A stretch of 64,000 bases of DNA from Chaenocephalus aceratus (GCA_023974075.1 CM043796.1:20042427-20106426); one strand, 5' to 3'. Counted from the stretch's first letter, positions 1 through 21,135 are shown. Numbers and translations: made by a program. The notes: generated by a model from the sequence alone, not told the origin.

Positions 1-319
1 GAGCCGCCCGGGTGGCGTCATGACGACAGTTGCCATGTGCTCTGTTGTGCTTCGGCTCAGAGGCCTCAGACAAATATCACAGCCTGATATGAACACAGTG
101 TGTTAATTGAGAGCATGTGGGGGACGTCTTTTATCACCGTAGTGTCAGAGAGGCAGCGAGTGCTTTCTCAGCTATATTTCAAGGTCACTAGCTGAGACGT
201 AAAGAAACATGGCCGTCCTCCAGTCTCATGTTTACCTAGGGATTGTGTGCGCTGATGTCTTAAATACATTATCCTCTCAGGTAACATAGCAAATGCTCTC
301 ATGTTTGTCTTTTCTCCAG
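1..319 (+). other. SNX30 intron (upstream exons outside window)
   Basis: It leads to the acceptor at 318-319. No coding signal was found. Confidence 0.6.
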
Positions 320-430
320 ACATCACGGGTGGAGTTTGACCTCCCGGAGTACTGTGTGCGGCGGCGATACCAAGACTTTGATTGGCTGAGGATCAAGCTG
401 GAGGACAGCCAGCCCACCCACCTCATCCCT
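320..430 (+). CDS. snx30: SNX30 coding exon (PX domain, first part)
   Basis: Acceptor AG at 318-319 and donor GT at 431; phase 0 in and out. It encodes 37 residues, starting [11 protein letters not shown] and ending PTHLIP. The RRYQDF motif holds the basic and aromatic residues that PX domains use to grip phosphoinositide. Confidence 0.92.
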
Positions 431-3400
431 GTAGGTCACATGACCCGCCCGCCATGCAACCTGTCCTGTTTTCCATCAAGAAACGCTTCATTTACAGTCT
501 ATTCCTTCTCTTTCCTTCTCCTTCAATCTCTGTTCTGCTCTAGCCCCTGCCCGAGAAGTTCGTGATGAAGGGCGTGGTGGATCGTTTTTCGGAGGAGTTT
601 GTGGAGACGAGGATGAAGGCTCTGGACAAGTTCCTGAAGAGAGTTGCCGATCATCCCGTCCTCTCCTTCAACCCACATCTAAATGCTTTCCTGACGGTCA
701 AGGTGAGACAACACAACAGGGTTGGGATAAAAAAATCCAGCACTTGTTAAATCATCTCTGCCCTCGCCCACAAACAAATCTGTGTAAATGATTTTCCAGG
801 AATAAGGAGACAAAACACACAATAACCAAATTGAAAAAAAAAATGGTTACATTTGCTATTGATACTAGAATAATATCGTTATAGTAAATTATTTTTGGCC
901 ACAATAATAGTGTAGTGGAAATCTAATATTGCGACAGTCCTAATCAATAGGGGTGTGTGTGTGTCTGTTTGTGTGTTTTCTCCACATATGCCAACAGTCA
1001 CCTATTTTGTCTCCAAGCAGCCGAGACACAAGACAAGACTTTATTGATCTCTGCGGGGAAATGAGGTTGTTACAGGAATAAAATAAGTAGGACTCAGAAA
1101 AAAAGTGCAGCATCAGCATTTCAGAACAATATAAAATCTACCATGAACTGTAGGTGAACAAGATAATAGAACAACAAGAGCAGCTGTAGCAGTTCATTCA
1201 TGTGACTATTTCAGCACTTTAGGTATAAGATAAATATTACCCTTGATTTCTTCTGAAGATTGACTTCATACCATTTATCACAATATGCAATTTCAATTAG
1301 GTGTTTAGGTGGCACAAGGTACATAGAAAAAGTGTTTATCCAAATGTGCAAACACATCTGCTGCTTCATTCTTTTAATTCTCGGCCTCACGTCTGCAGGA
1401 CCTGAACAAGCGTCAGGGTCTCGCCCTGCTGTCCAAGGTGGGCGAGTCGGTGAAGCACGTTGCCGGGGGTTACAAGCTGCGGGCGCGACCGGCAGAGTTC
1501 TGCGCCATGGGAGAATATCTGGACACCTTCAACCAGAAACTGGGAACCATCGACCGCATCGCTCAGAGGATCCTCAAAGAGCAGTCAGGTAGCAACAGAG
1601 GAGACTGAGCATAATGAAATGCACTCTCAAGATTCACGATTCTTCCTTTTTAAAACACATTTCTTTGGAGCCTTTTATTGGACAAAAGTCCTTTTTCTAG
1701 TTCTAATGAGTAATAATAAGCACCAAGAGGGCTTGCAAATGGTTTTAAACCACTTCATTGATTGATTTGGTTATTAAAGAGACAAGTAAGAGAGGGATGA
1801 TTACAATGAATTACAAATGAGAAAACTATTCCATTCAAATAGAACTTCAAATATGTCTAGACAATCATTATATAGCAACAAATTAAATTAAAACCTGATG
1901 AAACATTACAAAATTAACAAAGGAGCTGTTGGGAAATAATTGTATATCAATGTGAAAAAAATAATAATACCTACATCCCCAAATAATTGTAAAGTAAAGA
2001 GGCACACATTTTCAATTGTTATTCCTTCATGTCTTTCTATTATTTACCAATTCTATTACACACATTGTGGCAAAAACTTAACATAGTAAAAAAGGGCCGG
2101 GATGTAGTAAGCACTTCCTGGCTGGAGGGCTGAAGCCACTCTTTCACTTCACTTTGCAAAAGTATTTTAGGCAGCAGGAAGCACCTCTGTGTGCTGATGG
2201 CAAAACAGCCTCAAGTAGTAATCTCTGTCTATACTCTACCCCTCTTAAGCAGTTATTGGTATGTGCTAATTTACATTCTTCTTGTGGTGAGCCTATATCA
2301 TGCAATGGTTCAGTCTGAAGCTAGGCGGTGGCTAATGCTAGCTTGTGTGGCTGTATCTGCAGTGTTGACTCAGTGCTGTTGTTGCAGGAGAACCCGCAGA
2401 CCTTTGGCCTTCTGGGAGCACGGTTGATGCGGTCCTAACTCATGCATGACAAGTGATCATGTAAATACCTGACATCTGCCGGGTGAAATGCTCATTGTGA
2501 CCATCTGTCAGGGTTTAAACGTGTTGCAGTCTGTGGCCTTAGAAACCCGCAGCGCAAACGTTTCCACATTGGAGGAGATAAGATGAAAACTCAGGAAACT
2601 GTAGATAATGGAGGCCTACGAGCTGGCATGGAGTGTACAAAGAAAAAAGGGAAAAGAAAATGATATGTGTAGCTTGACTCAGCAGCCCTGTGTTCAACCA
2701 TGACCTTTTTTGAATGTGCATTTTACCAAAATAGACAACTGAACACCCCTTTCTCTCCGTATTGAGGATAGAAAGTTCTGCTTTGATCGGTTTTCCGGTC
2801 CAGCCGTGTCTTGTGACGCCACAGAGATGGAAACACTGGTTATCTACAGGTCACTAAGAAGGAAAAAAGAAACCCAGCAAAAATAGTTGTCTAAAGCATG
2901 GGAGGTTCTAGGGGGGGGGGAACAGGGGCCAGTGCCCCTGTAACATGGAGCTTGGACCCCCTGTGCCCCCCCTACAAAAGAATACATCATCTATGATAAT
3001 ACAATTCATGTAAAAATACTAAGGTACTGTGCTCTTACCTGGGCCAAAGTTAACAGGATTTTCTTTTTTTTTCAGTAATTTAATAAGTTGGAACTAAGTT
3101 ACTGAAACAAATGTTGTGACTAAAACAAATCCCAACAAACATTAAGAAATAAAATAAAAACGAAGTTTGGCTGCATAAATAATGTATTTATTACCCCCAA
3201 ATGTCTTTTAATGTTCTGTATCTTGGGCCAAAGTAACAAAAAAACAACAACAAAAAAGTAATTGACACAAACTCTGTTACTAAATCAAACACCAATCATG
3301 CTATTTTATGTGTTTTTATGCGCAATGACTTTAAATGAAAAATGTTAAAATCTCCTGCTCTAAAGTGAAGAAGATCTTAACTCCTCTTTCTCCCCCCCCC

Positions 3401-6075
3401 CAGAGTACCTGACGGAGCTGCGTGAGTATGGCGGTGTGTACTCCAGCTGGGTGGGGTCTGAGGAGGAGCTGCGGCGCCCCCTGGAGGGCGTGGCCGGCTG
3501 CGTGACCACGAGCTGCGGAGCGCTGGAGGACCTCGGGGACAACATGAGCCTGGACTTCCTGCCTGTGCTCCGAGAGTACGTCCTCTACCTCGAGTCCATC
3601 AAGGTGAGGGGGGGGGGTCGGACAGAACCGTTTATTGTGATGTAATCCAGATCCTAGTGGCAGACCACGGTATGGCAACAACAATACAAACAAACAAAAA
3701 AACCTGTGGCCTGAATTAACCTTTCGACTTTTAGGATACATTTTTTTTTTATAAATTAGAGTAGATTTTTACTTTTCTCTTGTCTTTATTTGATCCCAGC
3801 AACACATATCAAACATATTACATGAGTACTGTTCATTACAAAAAAAGGAATGTGATTTATATAACACATACAATGCCCCTATCCAACTTTTCTTGTACAC
3901 ATACAATTTTGAATGATCAGAATGAGTGAAATAAAAACCCACTTTATCAATTGAAAATATGTGAGAAAGCTGTGAGCAGCTCCTCCATTTCCTTTCCCTT
4001 GCATCATCAGCACATAGTTGCCTTCTTTAAGCTGAGTTGTCTTTTTCCCTAGAGGAAATAGCCTCTGATATTCCGCATGTGTCATATCCTGTATCCACCC
4101 AGCTCCTAAATCATCTCTGTTTAAGATTTGCTTACTATTTTTGTTTGCAGAAATATTACAGTGTTAGTAGACGTCACGCTTACTGTGCTAAATAAAACAG
4201 TTGATGTTTCCTGGTTGATTACAGAATGTTTTGAGGAAGCGAGACCAGAGCCAGGCGGAGTACGAGGGCCGACTAGAAGCAGCCATACTGCGCAAACAGG
4301 AGGACAGAACGCCAGTAAGCCGCTGCTGCCATTTCCTTATGTGTCTAGTTTTCTAGAGTTCACGGTATAACTGTATGTGACCATTTGTATTATAAAGAAA
4401 GGGAGTGTTTCAGACAGCAATTTTCTTCAGAAATTAAATGGAAAATGGAAAAAAAGCTGAGTAATCCCTTCAAAATAAAAGCTTTTTTGTCCATACACAA
4501 TACTAACACCACAAAGAAAGGTATTCAGGATTTTAGACTGTGAACATCTTTCCTTTTCCAACAATCCTTCCATAACTCCTGCTCCACCCACACCCCTGTG
4601 GTTGTAGCCCTGCGACCTGTAGTTTTTTAATAATGTCCCCTGAACGCCCCTGTAGCTCTAGTTCTCTCTCTCTCTCCGCAGATGCCGCTGGAGGTGGAGA
4701 AGTGCCAGGACAAAGTGGAGTGTTTCAACGCGGACCTGAAGGCCGACTGGGAGCGCTGGCAGAGCAACAAGAGACACGACTTCAAGCAGCTCCTCACCGG
4801 CATGGCCGACAGAAACATCAACAGCTATGAAAAGGTAGAGCACCAGGAAGTGACCTCAACACGCTGCAAAAGCAAGGACATTCACACAAGTTTGTATCGT
4901 ATTGTAATTATTATCGAGCATTTTTGTAGTTGGAACAGAAATGGATATATTCTGTATTTAGTGAGAGCTCCAGGCCTCTGTTGTAGACTTTTTCTTTTAG
5001 CTTTTTCTACCCATTTTCAACTGTCAGTGGAAAAAATAGTGATTAGCATGGCTGAGTGTTATTATAACATTTTTTATAATGATGCCATTACAATATCTGA
5101 GATCCCATATGTTTTAGATTTCTTCAAACAGGTTTCTATTGAAAATTGAAAGTGGCAAATTGGTTGGAATCGTATTAAGCAATATCTGATACAGCACAAA
5201 TGTCAAACATATACTAGTTCAAGCTTTTTCTGTTAAATATCAAAGAAAATGTCCTGTTTTTGAGCTTTGTAGCCCTGGTTCTGCCAAACAAATGAAAAAA
5301 CATCCCTATTGGCTAGGGGAAATTGTGCGGGACATTTTCTTATTTAAAAGAGAAGCTCTGTTATTTACGAAAGATGTTCACAATATTAGAAGGGTTACAT
5401 TAAGATGAGTCAAAAAGAATGCTCTGCATGCGTAAAATGCCTCAATAGATCCTTGATCTGACTCAAGATGATATTATGTGTGTTCCCAACAATTTGGTTG
5501 GTACTTAAGGCAAGGTTGATTTCATTTTGAAACCTATGTCATACACAGACGTCAGTTCAAGGTGCTGCACACAGTGGAATATAATACACAATTGGACAAT
5601 ACAGTTTACCTGAGTTTGGTATCAGATCCAACAGAGCACTATCACAGCTGCAGTGAGATATCAGTTGTTTACTTTCTATTAATCCGTGATAGACTCACTG
5701 AACACGAAGGCTCTTATCAGAAACACTCTGCACACACTGATACAGTTACTCACACTGACAGCTGGAAGTTTCCCAGTAGAACACCCTCTGACCTCCTGAA
5801 GCAATACATCAGAAATAATTCAATCAATTGCTCAAGGGCACCTAAGACTTGGCAGGCAGTAAAGTAGCTAGATTTATCTCACCAGCCCAAACAGGATCAA
5901 ATAAGCGACCTTGAGAAAAATGAAGCCTACTGTAATGACACAAACTGCCACCGGTCTCACTTCATCGCCCTCCGTCTCCCCCGTCTCCCCCCTGCAGAGC
6001 CAGGCAGCGTGGGAGTCGCTCATCACTCTCCTCCAGGACAAACAGACTGAGGACAAAACGAGCGAGACGAACTGA
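320..6075 (+). CDS. snx30: Sorting nexin 30, 3' seven coding exons (5' end outside window)
   Basis: SNX-BAR sorting nexins bind phosphoinositides on early endosomes and shape or tubulate membranes; SNX30 is the close paralogue of SNX7. Seven exons join in phase: 320-430, 544-702, 1399-1588, 3404-3603, 4225-4314, 4682-4834 and 5998-6075, all with AG/GT borders. They encode 326 residues, and the family length is about 437, so roughly 110 N-terminal residues lie to the left. The first two exons carry the PX core ([17 protein letters not shown], then PPLPEKF and the helix [13 protein letters not shown]). The rest is BAR-type helix, including [17 protein letters not shown]. The C-terminus [14 protein letters not shown] resembles SNX30 more than SNX7, which decided the name (recalled family sequences; no search was run). 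It converges with SLC46A2. Confidence 0.93.
544..702 (+). CDS. snx30: SNX30 coding exon (PX domain, second part)
   Basis: Acceptor AG at 542-543, donor GT at 703; phase 0/0, 53 codons. It opens with the PX proline loop PLPEKF and continues through the terminal PX helices ([19 protein letters not shown]). Confidence 0.93.
1010..1215. repeat. Probable LINE/SINE 3'-end relic in SNX30 intron
   Basis: ACTTTATTGATCTCTGCGGGGAAATGAG and the following stretch resemble the very common fish repeat with TTTATTGATCCC...GGGGAAATT. Boundaries are approximate. Confidence 0.4.
1399..1588 (+). CDS. snx30: SNX30 coding exon (PX-BAR linker)
   Basis: Acceptor AG at 1397-1398, donor GT at 1589; phase 0 in, phase 1 out. 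It encodes [20 protein letters not shown] and on to [13 protein letters not shown]. The split codon is completed by the next exon to give Glu. Confidence 0.92.
3404..3603 (+). CDS. snx30: SNX30 coding exon (BAR region)
   Basis: A C-rich polypyrimidine tract leads to AG at 3402-3403; donor GT at 3604; phase 1 in, 0 out. It encodes [15 protein letters not shown] through [17 protein letters not shown], a helical stretch typical of the SNX7/SNX30 BAR region. Confidence 0.92.
4225..4314 (+). CDS. snx30: SNX30 coding exon (BAR region)
   Basis: Acceptor AG at 4223-4224, donor GTAAGC at 4315; 30 codons in phase 0. It encodes [19 protein letters not shown] and the following basic helix. Confidence 0.9.
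4682..4834 (+). CDS. snx30: SNX30 coding exon (BAR region)
   Basis: A CT-rich tract ends in AG at 4680-4681; donor GT at 4835; 51 codons in phase 0. It encodes [19 protein letters not shown] and the strongly conserved [12 protein letters not shown] segment. Confidence 0.92.
5998..6075 (+). CDS. snx30: SNX30 terminal coding exon
   Basis: Acceptor CTGCAG ends at 5997. The frame reads [19 protein letters not shown] and stops with TGA at 6073-6075. The charged tail is slightly longer than in the mammalian protein as I recall it. Confidence 0.9.
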   Translation, partial: SQAAWESLITLLQDKQTEDKTSETN

Positions 6076-7055
6076 ACCTCGAGTTTCTCTCCGTGTCACA
6101 CACTCTCCCACGCCAAGGAGAAGAGGAGCCGCCGGGCTGCAGGGAGAAACTGCCGGACCCCGCCCCTGTTCTCCTGGGGGGGGCTTCCACTCTCGCAGAG
6201 GTCTGACCTGGGAGTGAGGTAACAAACGGTACATTCAAGAACAGCTGGGAAAGAGGAAAGACCTACTATGTACAGACAATTTCCTTTTTGTTGTTTTATT
6301 GACTTTTTCTACTTAATATTTCCAATTAACAGTCGGTTGCCAATGCTTACCTGTGTTTATTTAACTCTTTGTCTCACTGAAGCATTTTCTGTCTGTTTCC
6401 CCATTTTCACATTGAGCCGAATGTGAAGGATCACTCTTCAGCGTTGCAGAAATCAGATTAAATGATAAAACATGTATACAGAGCGTCCCCAAGATTTATT
6501 TTGATGTCAGGTTGTAAAAGCTTCAACACGGAAAGAAGACTTGTGAAATTCTCTCATCTCTTTAAGTTTTGTCCATAAATAACAATCAACATCCTTTATT
6601 TAAATGGCCACATGTTATTTTTATGCATGTTTCATCCCATCAACTCTTTGTTTTTCAAAGGCATACATTTTTTTGTTATAATAAAAATGTAATTGCAGAG
6701 ACTTATTACAATCTGGGGCATCCAAGATGTTCTACTCAGCCTTTTGTTTGTTTTACAGGCGGAGAAAAAGCAGGAAGTGTAGCAAGATGTGTCAAAGAAA
6801 GACAATTTGGGAAAAAAGGCACTGCTTATTCTTGAAAGGGAAACTAAAGGAATTATGATTAATCTGTATCCTTACATACATTGACATGAAGCAAAGCCAC
6901 ATTTTGTGTGGGTGACTTAGCTCATGTTGAACAGAGAAGTCAGAGAATGGATTTTGTTGGAGGTCATTTTGTGTTTTTAAGCACAGACACACAGCAGATT
7001 TGTTGTGAGAGCTGTGCAGCAGCACCACCTGGTGGTTAAGAAGTGTTTCATTCTT

Positions 7056-7757
7056 TTAAAGGTCCCCTATTAGCAGGGCTGCACATAACTGGTGCGCATG
7101 CGCACCCCCCGCCAAAAAAGAGCACCGGATCATTTGAAAAAAGGCGCATTTGCACACCAACATAGAGAGAGAGAAGAGAGAGATATTTGCGAGTTGCATA
7201 AGAACTGGTAAGATAGCAGGGTTTCCTAATTCCCACACATAGACTTTACTTGGGCGGGCCGCCCAGGTATATTAACGGCCGCCAAAGTATAATTCGCGAG
7301 CTATTTAGGTTTAATTGTTTTTAATCCGTCCACGAGCACGACGGCATCTGCGATCCCTCGCTCTACCCCTCGCTATCGCCTGAAGGGTCTGCTTTATGCG
7401 CTCACTAGCGCACCTCCCCCCCTGCTTCATAAAGTCAAGTACCCCTCAAAAGGTCCGGTTTAATTCATTTTAAGGATGCGCACCAAACAACATCTCCAGG
7501 TGCTCCTTTGAGAACCAGGGCAGAAAAGTGATGTGCACCCCTGCCTATTAGTCTCTTTTTCATCAATACATTATAGCTCTCAGATATATATACAAAACAT
7601 ATCTCTGAAGTGTTTGGCTCGAAATACAAAGCCATAAAACCCTCTATTTCAGACCTGTTAAAAAAGTGCTGATTCTGTGTCTGTAGCTTTAAATGCAAAT
7701 GACCTGCCGGTGGCCACGCCCCTCTACGAGAAGGATATTCGGGTGACCTTTAAAAGA
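7056..7757. mobile_element. TTAA-flanked DNA transposon relic (MITE), interrupted
   Basis: The ends share CTTTTAAAGGTC as an inverted repeat (left 7053-7064, right about 7745-7758), with TTAA at each border. This fits elements that target TTAA. It is split by a hAT-type insertion at 7074-7543. Located in the SNX30 3' UTR. Confidence 0.65.
7074..7543. mobile_element. Non-autonomous hAT-type element, 470 bp
   Basis: Terminal inverted repeats CAGGGCTGCACATAAC and CAGGGGTGCACATCAC, flanked by a perfect 8-base duplication CCTATTAG (7066-7073 and 7544-7551). Eight-base duplications and CAGRG ends are typical of hAT transposons. No transposase frame is present. Same family as 51063-52402. Confidence 0.88.
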
Positions 7758-10419
7758 AAACCGTGTGCTTCTTCTGTTGATGTCATATGTTGGTTTTGCC
7801 ATGGCCATTTATCTTCATAAATTCATGCTGTGAAGATTTCTCCAAACTCGGTTGAGGATACTAAGTGGCACAACAGGCAGACCTATCCAATGAAAAGCAC
7901 AAAGAAGGTAAAGGTGTAATGTATTCTATTCAACTTTTTTGTAAAACTTTTTAAATGAAATATCATTTTCTCAGAACCACCTGCCACAGAGACTCGTTTA
8001 GAGAACGTTTTGCATTGGGAACATGATGGGGCTGGAGAGTGACGTAACACATGTCTGGAAATGATCAGAAATAACCTTTTGGTGGAGAGTTTGAGACTGT
8101 CGAGTCTGTTCAAGTTTCCATTGGTGAATTTCTCAAGTGCTGACACTTCTGGCATTCAGAGGAACCAGCAGCTCTGAGGCTTCTGGTCAATCTGTGTCAT
8201 ATAACACCAGAGGGAAAGACCAAGCAGCACTCAGAGGAGTTTGGAAATCAGAGCCAGACATTGCAAAAACTGCTTCCTCTGCTTTAAAAACTGTAATGTG
8301 GAAATGATGTCCTCTTTGGTTCTGAGTGTGAAGAGTGGCTCAGCTCTGACTCATGGGACACATTCAGTCTTTTTCAGATTCAGCAGCGTCACGCTTTGTC
8401 TCTTCTCCAAATGTTGCTGATGCCTTAAAATCCACTCTCAGATGTTCTGTAATACGTCTAACATTATTTGCTGAACCGGCTTGACTTAGTCATGATCGTG
8501 TATCGCTTCTCCTGAAATTGTTGATCATTTAAATGTCCTTATTTTTCTCTGTCCCCTTTGCTTTACTGCTAGTTCATAACCCTCAACATAAAGTAGTGAA
8601 CAAATCCCACCAATGATGACCAGGCCAGGCATCTTCCAAAAACCATTTACAAACACGCCGATTTGAACTTTTTTCCATTTAATTGCACTACAAAAAGTGT
8701 ATTTTCCCAACACATGTCATTATTTATTCTGTTTTATAAAGAGATTCTTTAGCGTAATATCATTTATTTCAGACCTTAGGTGCTGATTTGAATTTCGGGT
8801 TCGTGCCCCTAGAGGTTCCTGTGTTTTTATATATTTGACATTTCCTTCAGTCAGATCCTCTTTGAATGCCCTTGTCCGGTTTTAAATGCTGATGTCACAT
8901 TACTGCCGTCAGTGCAGCAGAGTGCGAGTTCTGCAAGAGGAGAGGAAGTAACTGCTTTCACTACTTGGTCAGTTCTCTTTTTATTTGTTCGTTATGTTTT
9001 CCCCTCAATCTTTAAAAAGCATTAACCAGATACTGTTTCCAATTTGACACAATCAGGCAGCAAGATGGGGAGAAGGTCGACGGATGTGCCAAATGTCTGT
9101 ATTTGTTTCCTTATATTGAAATCCATGGCAAAGAAGTGTTCATAAAAAGAGCCTCTGTCACCAGACTGTAAAAGAAGAGCACCATTTGATCAGCAAACCA
9201 CTGCTTTAACGGAGCATTTCCATTTCATTTAAGGTTTATGTTCCTTTTCTACATTTGCAATCCTTGTTAGGTTGATTGTCACATCTTATATGGACGTCCA
9301 CCACAATGTAAGATATTTAAAATGATTAATCCAGCAGACTAAGTCATTGTTGTTTGATTAGTGACTGCTAGAATTCAGGAAGGACAGTGCATCCCTATCA
9401 GGCACAGTTTAGAGTTTTGACTACTATGAAGCAATTTGTGTTTGTATCACAAGAAACAGTGTTTTGGTCAGAAGAAATAAAAGTGATCTTAGATTTGAAC
9501 ACTTGGAACCTTTTGTTTTGATTGTTTTATCAAATTATGGCATCGGTGCTTTTTTGACTCTCCTGCTGTCTGGTGTAGATGAAGTGACCGAGCAGGAACA
9601 CTTTTGGGATCATTCAGACTGGATTTTATAATTGTTTTTGCTCTTATCGCAATATACTGTATAAAGATGATAATATACCCCAATGTTAAGCTGAATTATA
9701 TGGTACAGCTGAGTCTATTTTTGTATAAAAGAAGCAGGTGATCATTGTTGGGTTTTTAATGAGCATATGAATAACAAGGGATTATTGGAGATTTGTACAT
9801 TTTGCATAACTGGAATATAAAGAAGAGGCTTTTTTTATTTATTTTGATGCTCATTGGAACCCCAACGATAGTAATCTGATAACCTGTTCTTACTCATAGT
9901 CATTGTAAATGTCCCATCTTATACTGTGTGCCTGCTGAACCTTTGCACTATATATGTTGTTCCAACCCATGACGGATATGTCTGCTAAAAACACATTTCA
10001 GCAAAAAACGAAATTATTTTTCATTCACTTGCCAAAAAAAGAAAATGCATACTCAGCTAGGTTTTAGGGACGATGATAGCTGACACATCCTGTGAAGAGT
10101 GGGGAGACACCATTTTGTTTTTTCTTTCATTTATAATCCAATGTTTCCAAGCCAAATGTCTGTTTTTTCATCCTGTTTTCGAACCACACATGAATGGAAA
10201 ACCTGATCCATCTCACCTGTATGTAAGGTTGAAAATCAGCGTCTTATGAACGTGTGGATCTGTCTTTGGTTTCCTCCCGAGTGTGTACTGTTTACGTTCA
10301 GCCCTGCATTTGAATGTTAATAATATCCTGTTGTACTTATGAATAAGCTTGTATATTGATGTCGTTTTGATGCAATTTATCTTTACCTCAAATGATTGTT
10401 TTGGATATATTGGACCAAC

Positions 10420-10425
10420 AATAAA
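10420..10425 (+). terminator. Candidate poly(A) signal of SNX30
   Basis: AATAAA followed about 35 bases later by a T/GT-rich element. Alternatives are 9477-9482 and 10531-10536. Confidence 0.45.
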
Positions 10426-10740
10426 AAGAAAGAATGCGTTTGATACTCCACTGCTCAGGTTTCTTTTTCTTTTGTCTTTTGTAATTTTCATTTTGATCTC
10501 AAAAAATTAAATATATTGTAAATGCACACAAATAAAACTGAATCATAGAAATGACAAAATATAGCATACCTAAACAAGTCATAGTGAAGTATGTTTTAAT
10601 CATAAAAGGCTGTTGTAAGTGAAAACATTTATATAAAAGTCATAGTAAAATATGTTAATACAAATGCAAAAGGTCATACTATATTATGTCTTAAAGAAGA
10701 AGAACTATAGACTGTCATATACTTGAATGTTCAAAATAAC

Positions 10741-10746
10741 TTTATT
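10741..10746 (-). terminator. Candidate poly(A) signal of SLC46A2
   Basis: AATAAA on the minus strand about 925 bases after the SLC46A2 stop. It would place the two convergent 3' ends within roughly 200-300 bases of each other. Confidence 0.45.
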
Positions 10747-11669
10747 GGCAGAATTAGTGTGAATTTCACAACAGTTGGTTCCATATCAACAAGTCACATT
10801 AAAAACTTCAGACGAACCTTTGACATTTTTATCCAAAACAATACTGTACCAGAGTTGCAGCTTTAAGTCTCATCAGTGCAAATGCCCTCCGTTTCAACCC
10901 CAAATGAACTGTACCTTGGCTGTAATAAACTTATTTAAACCTATTTCAAGTTATTGACAGGAGCCTTTGTGTGTTTGTGCCTTGTTAAATGTAAACAATT
11001 AATAGTGCAATCATAAATTAATGCATAACATAAATGCAGGCTGCAGGTTCTTTCCTTCAATCCAACACAAGTACAAATAAAGCACAATTACAGGACCCGG
11101 ACACGCACGCACACACGCACACGCACACACACACACAGAGAGACTTGCGTGGCTATTAAAAAACACATTTCTAAATTTGATATTTTTATAACCCTAACCT
11201 CAAAGCAGTAGAAAAAATAACCCTAAAAGTGCAAATACTTTTCAAATTATTATCTTTTTAGACATGTCCTTATACAGTCAGTCATTATTAGCTCACACTC
11301 CTTTAGATGATGGCTGCAATGGGACAAGTTGGACACATTCAATGACATTACATTGTGGTAAAATCCCCTTGTTGCTGTTGCTGTAGAGATGACTTTAATT
11401 CATAAAAATGTCACTAAAATTCTGTTGGTTTATACAAACCAATTGTAAAATACGTATTTGTTCATATAAAGGCCTGTATTGGAGTACAAAAATAGAATAT
11501 AAACATGAATGCTACTGAATGATCCGCCGGTCGGATCTCCTCTACTACATGTCTAAAGTTTCACCACAATAGGAAGTGACATTAAAGGCACCATTCTGCT
11601 TTCTGCCCATTTCCTGTCTCAGCTGCTTACTCGTACCGATGCCAGCCCACGGCTGATGGGGTGGGGGGC
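10747..11669 (-). other. SLC46A2 3' UTR (inferred)
   Basis: Non-coding AT-rich stretch after the predicted stop at 11670-11672. It contains an imperfect CA/CG repeat at about 11100-11139 and no reading frame of interest. Confidence 0.4.
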
Positions 11670-19905
<8,236 letters not shown>

Positions 19906-21135
19906 AATGAGTGGGAAAACGTCTACAAAGCAGCTGCTGGAGTTACTCTGGTGTCAATGCTGTTCCTGCCTCACTCAGTAGTGTGTGTGTTTGAAATAAA
20001 AAAGCAGCGAGGGTGTAAATAATAATCTCCCACGCCTACTTCCTACTCTGACTCTTACCACAGGCACGACGATGACACTGGAAAGTGTGTAGCTATACTG
20101 TGTGAAATATTTTACCAAACACTGGGACAGCTCTTGGGCTTCTGTTCATGACAGTATGGCCACACAACAGAAACAAGTCCACACTTAAAAAAGTAACAAT
20201 AACACAAAGGAAAGTTAAATCATCCAAGCTGATGTTATCTCTGGATTCCGTGGCATGTCAAGAAAACATATCAGTAAATAGACTGGTAGTTTATTTTTCT
20301 GATAGTGTTTTCATTATTGTATTTAAATTAAAGAGGCCCTATTATGCTTTTATGGGGTTTCCCTTTCCCGTATTGTGTTATAGTTTACATCTGGGACATG
20401 GAGACATCACTACATAACATTCTTGTTTCTATTGCCTGGCATTCCAACATGATTTGTACATGACAGGCTGAGGGCAGGACATCTCAGCGGTTGACCGATC
20501 ACAACAGAGCTAACCAATCAGAGCAGACTGGGCTCTGATTACAGACAGGGGGTGAAAAGAGACAAATAAAGACCGTTTGAACATTAAAGCATGTAAACAT
20601 GTTGCAGAAGAGGCACAAAATACAAATATGAACCTGAACATTTGCATGATAGGGCCCCTTTAATCACTGTGATGTTTTCCTGTCCGCAATGATAACACAT
20701 GAAATAAACTCAATCAGAAAAAATAACTGACTACATTTAGTTATTTTTGTTTCAAATGACATCTTAGTTTAACACCAGAATAAAACACTCAGAGATCCCA
20801 CGTGTACACGTTTTGTTTTTAATGAGAAAATATTCATAATATGTATAGTAGGTGTATAAGTGTGAGCCTTACATGTCCTATAAAATAAGAAAGCAGAGTA
20901 TGAGCGTACAAGTGGTTAACATAGGAACAGAGGTTATACTGTATAATACGATTGCTTTATCGCAGACACACGCTGAAGCTTGGGCACTCCTGCAGGGGAA
21001 CTACCAGCCTTTTCAAAAGATAAATAAAACATCTCTGCACCATGAACTCAAACAACAAAAGCATAATAATAAAAATAATAAATCACACAGATAGAACTGC
21101 TCTGCGAGCGCAGTGTGTGTAACCATTTCAAAAGC
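19906..21135. other. Intergenic region between SLC46A2 start and AKAP2 3' end
   Basis: It contains the presumed SLC46A2 promoter just right of 19905 (a TATA-like T/A run on the minus strand near 19995-20010) and a TTAA-flanked repeat at 20332-20659. No exon was recognised. Confidence 0.4.
20332..20659. mobile_element. TTAA-flanked MITE, 328 bp
   Basis: Inverted ends AGAGGCCCTATTATGC and AGGGGCCCTATCATGC, with TTAA at both borders (20328-20331 and 20660-20663). No coding content. A common type in fish. Confidence 0.78.

Larger units (their letters stand above)
6076..10440 (+). other. SNX30 3' UTR (inferred), ~4.4 kb
   Basis: There is no coding exon signal on either strand between the SNX30 stop and the SLC46A2 last exon. 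AATAAA signals at 9477-9482, 10420-10425 and 10531-10536 are candidate 3' ends. The one at 10420 is followed by a T-rich stretch around 10460-10480. A nested transposon pair occupies 7056-7757. The extent is inferred from signals only; no transcript evidence is available here. Confidence 0.5.

Noticed and set aside
320..6075. Assignment as SNX7 instead of SNX30
   Set aside because: The C-terminal [13 protein letters not shown], the [16 protein letters not shown] stretch and the SLC46A2 neighbour fit SNX30. SNX7 is close enough that a database comparison should confirm this.
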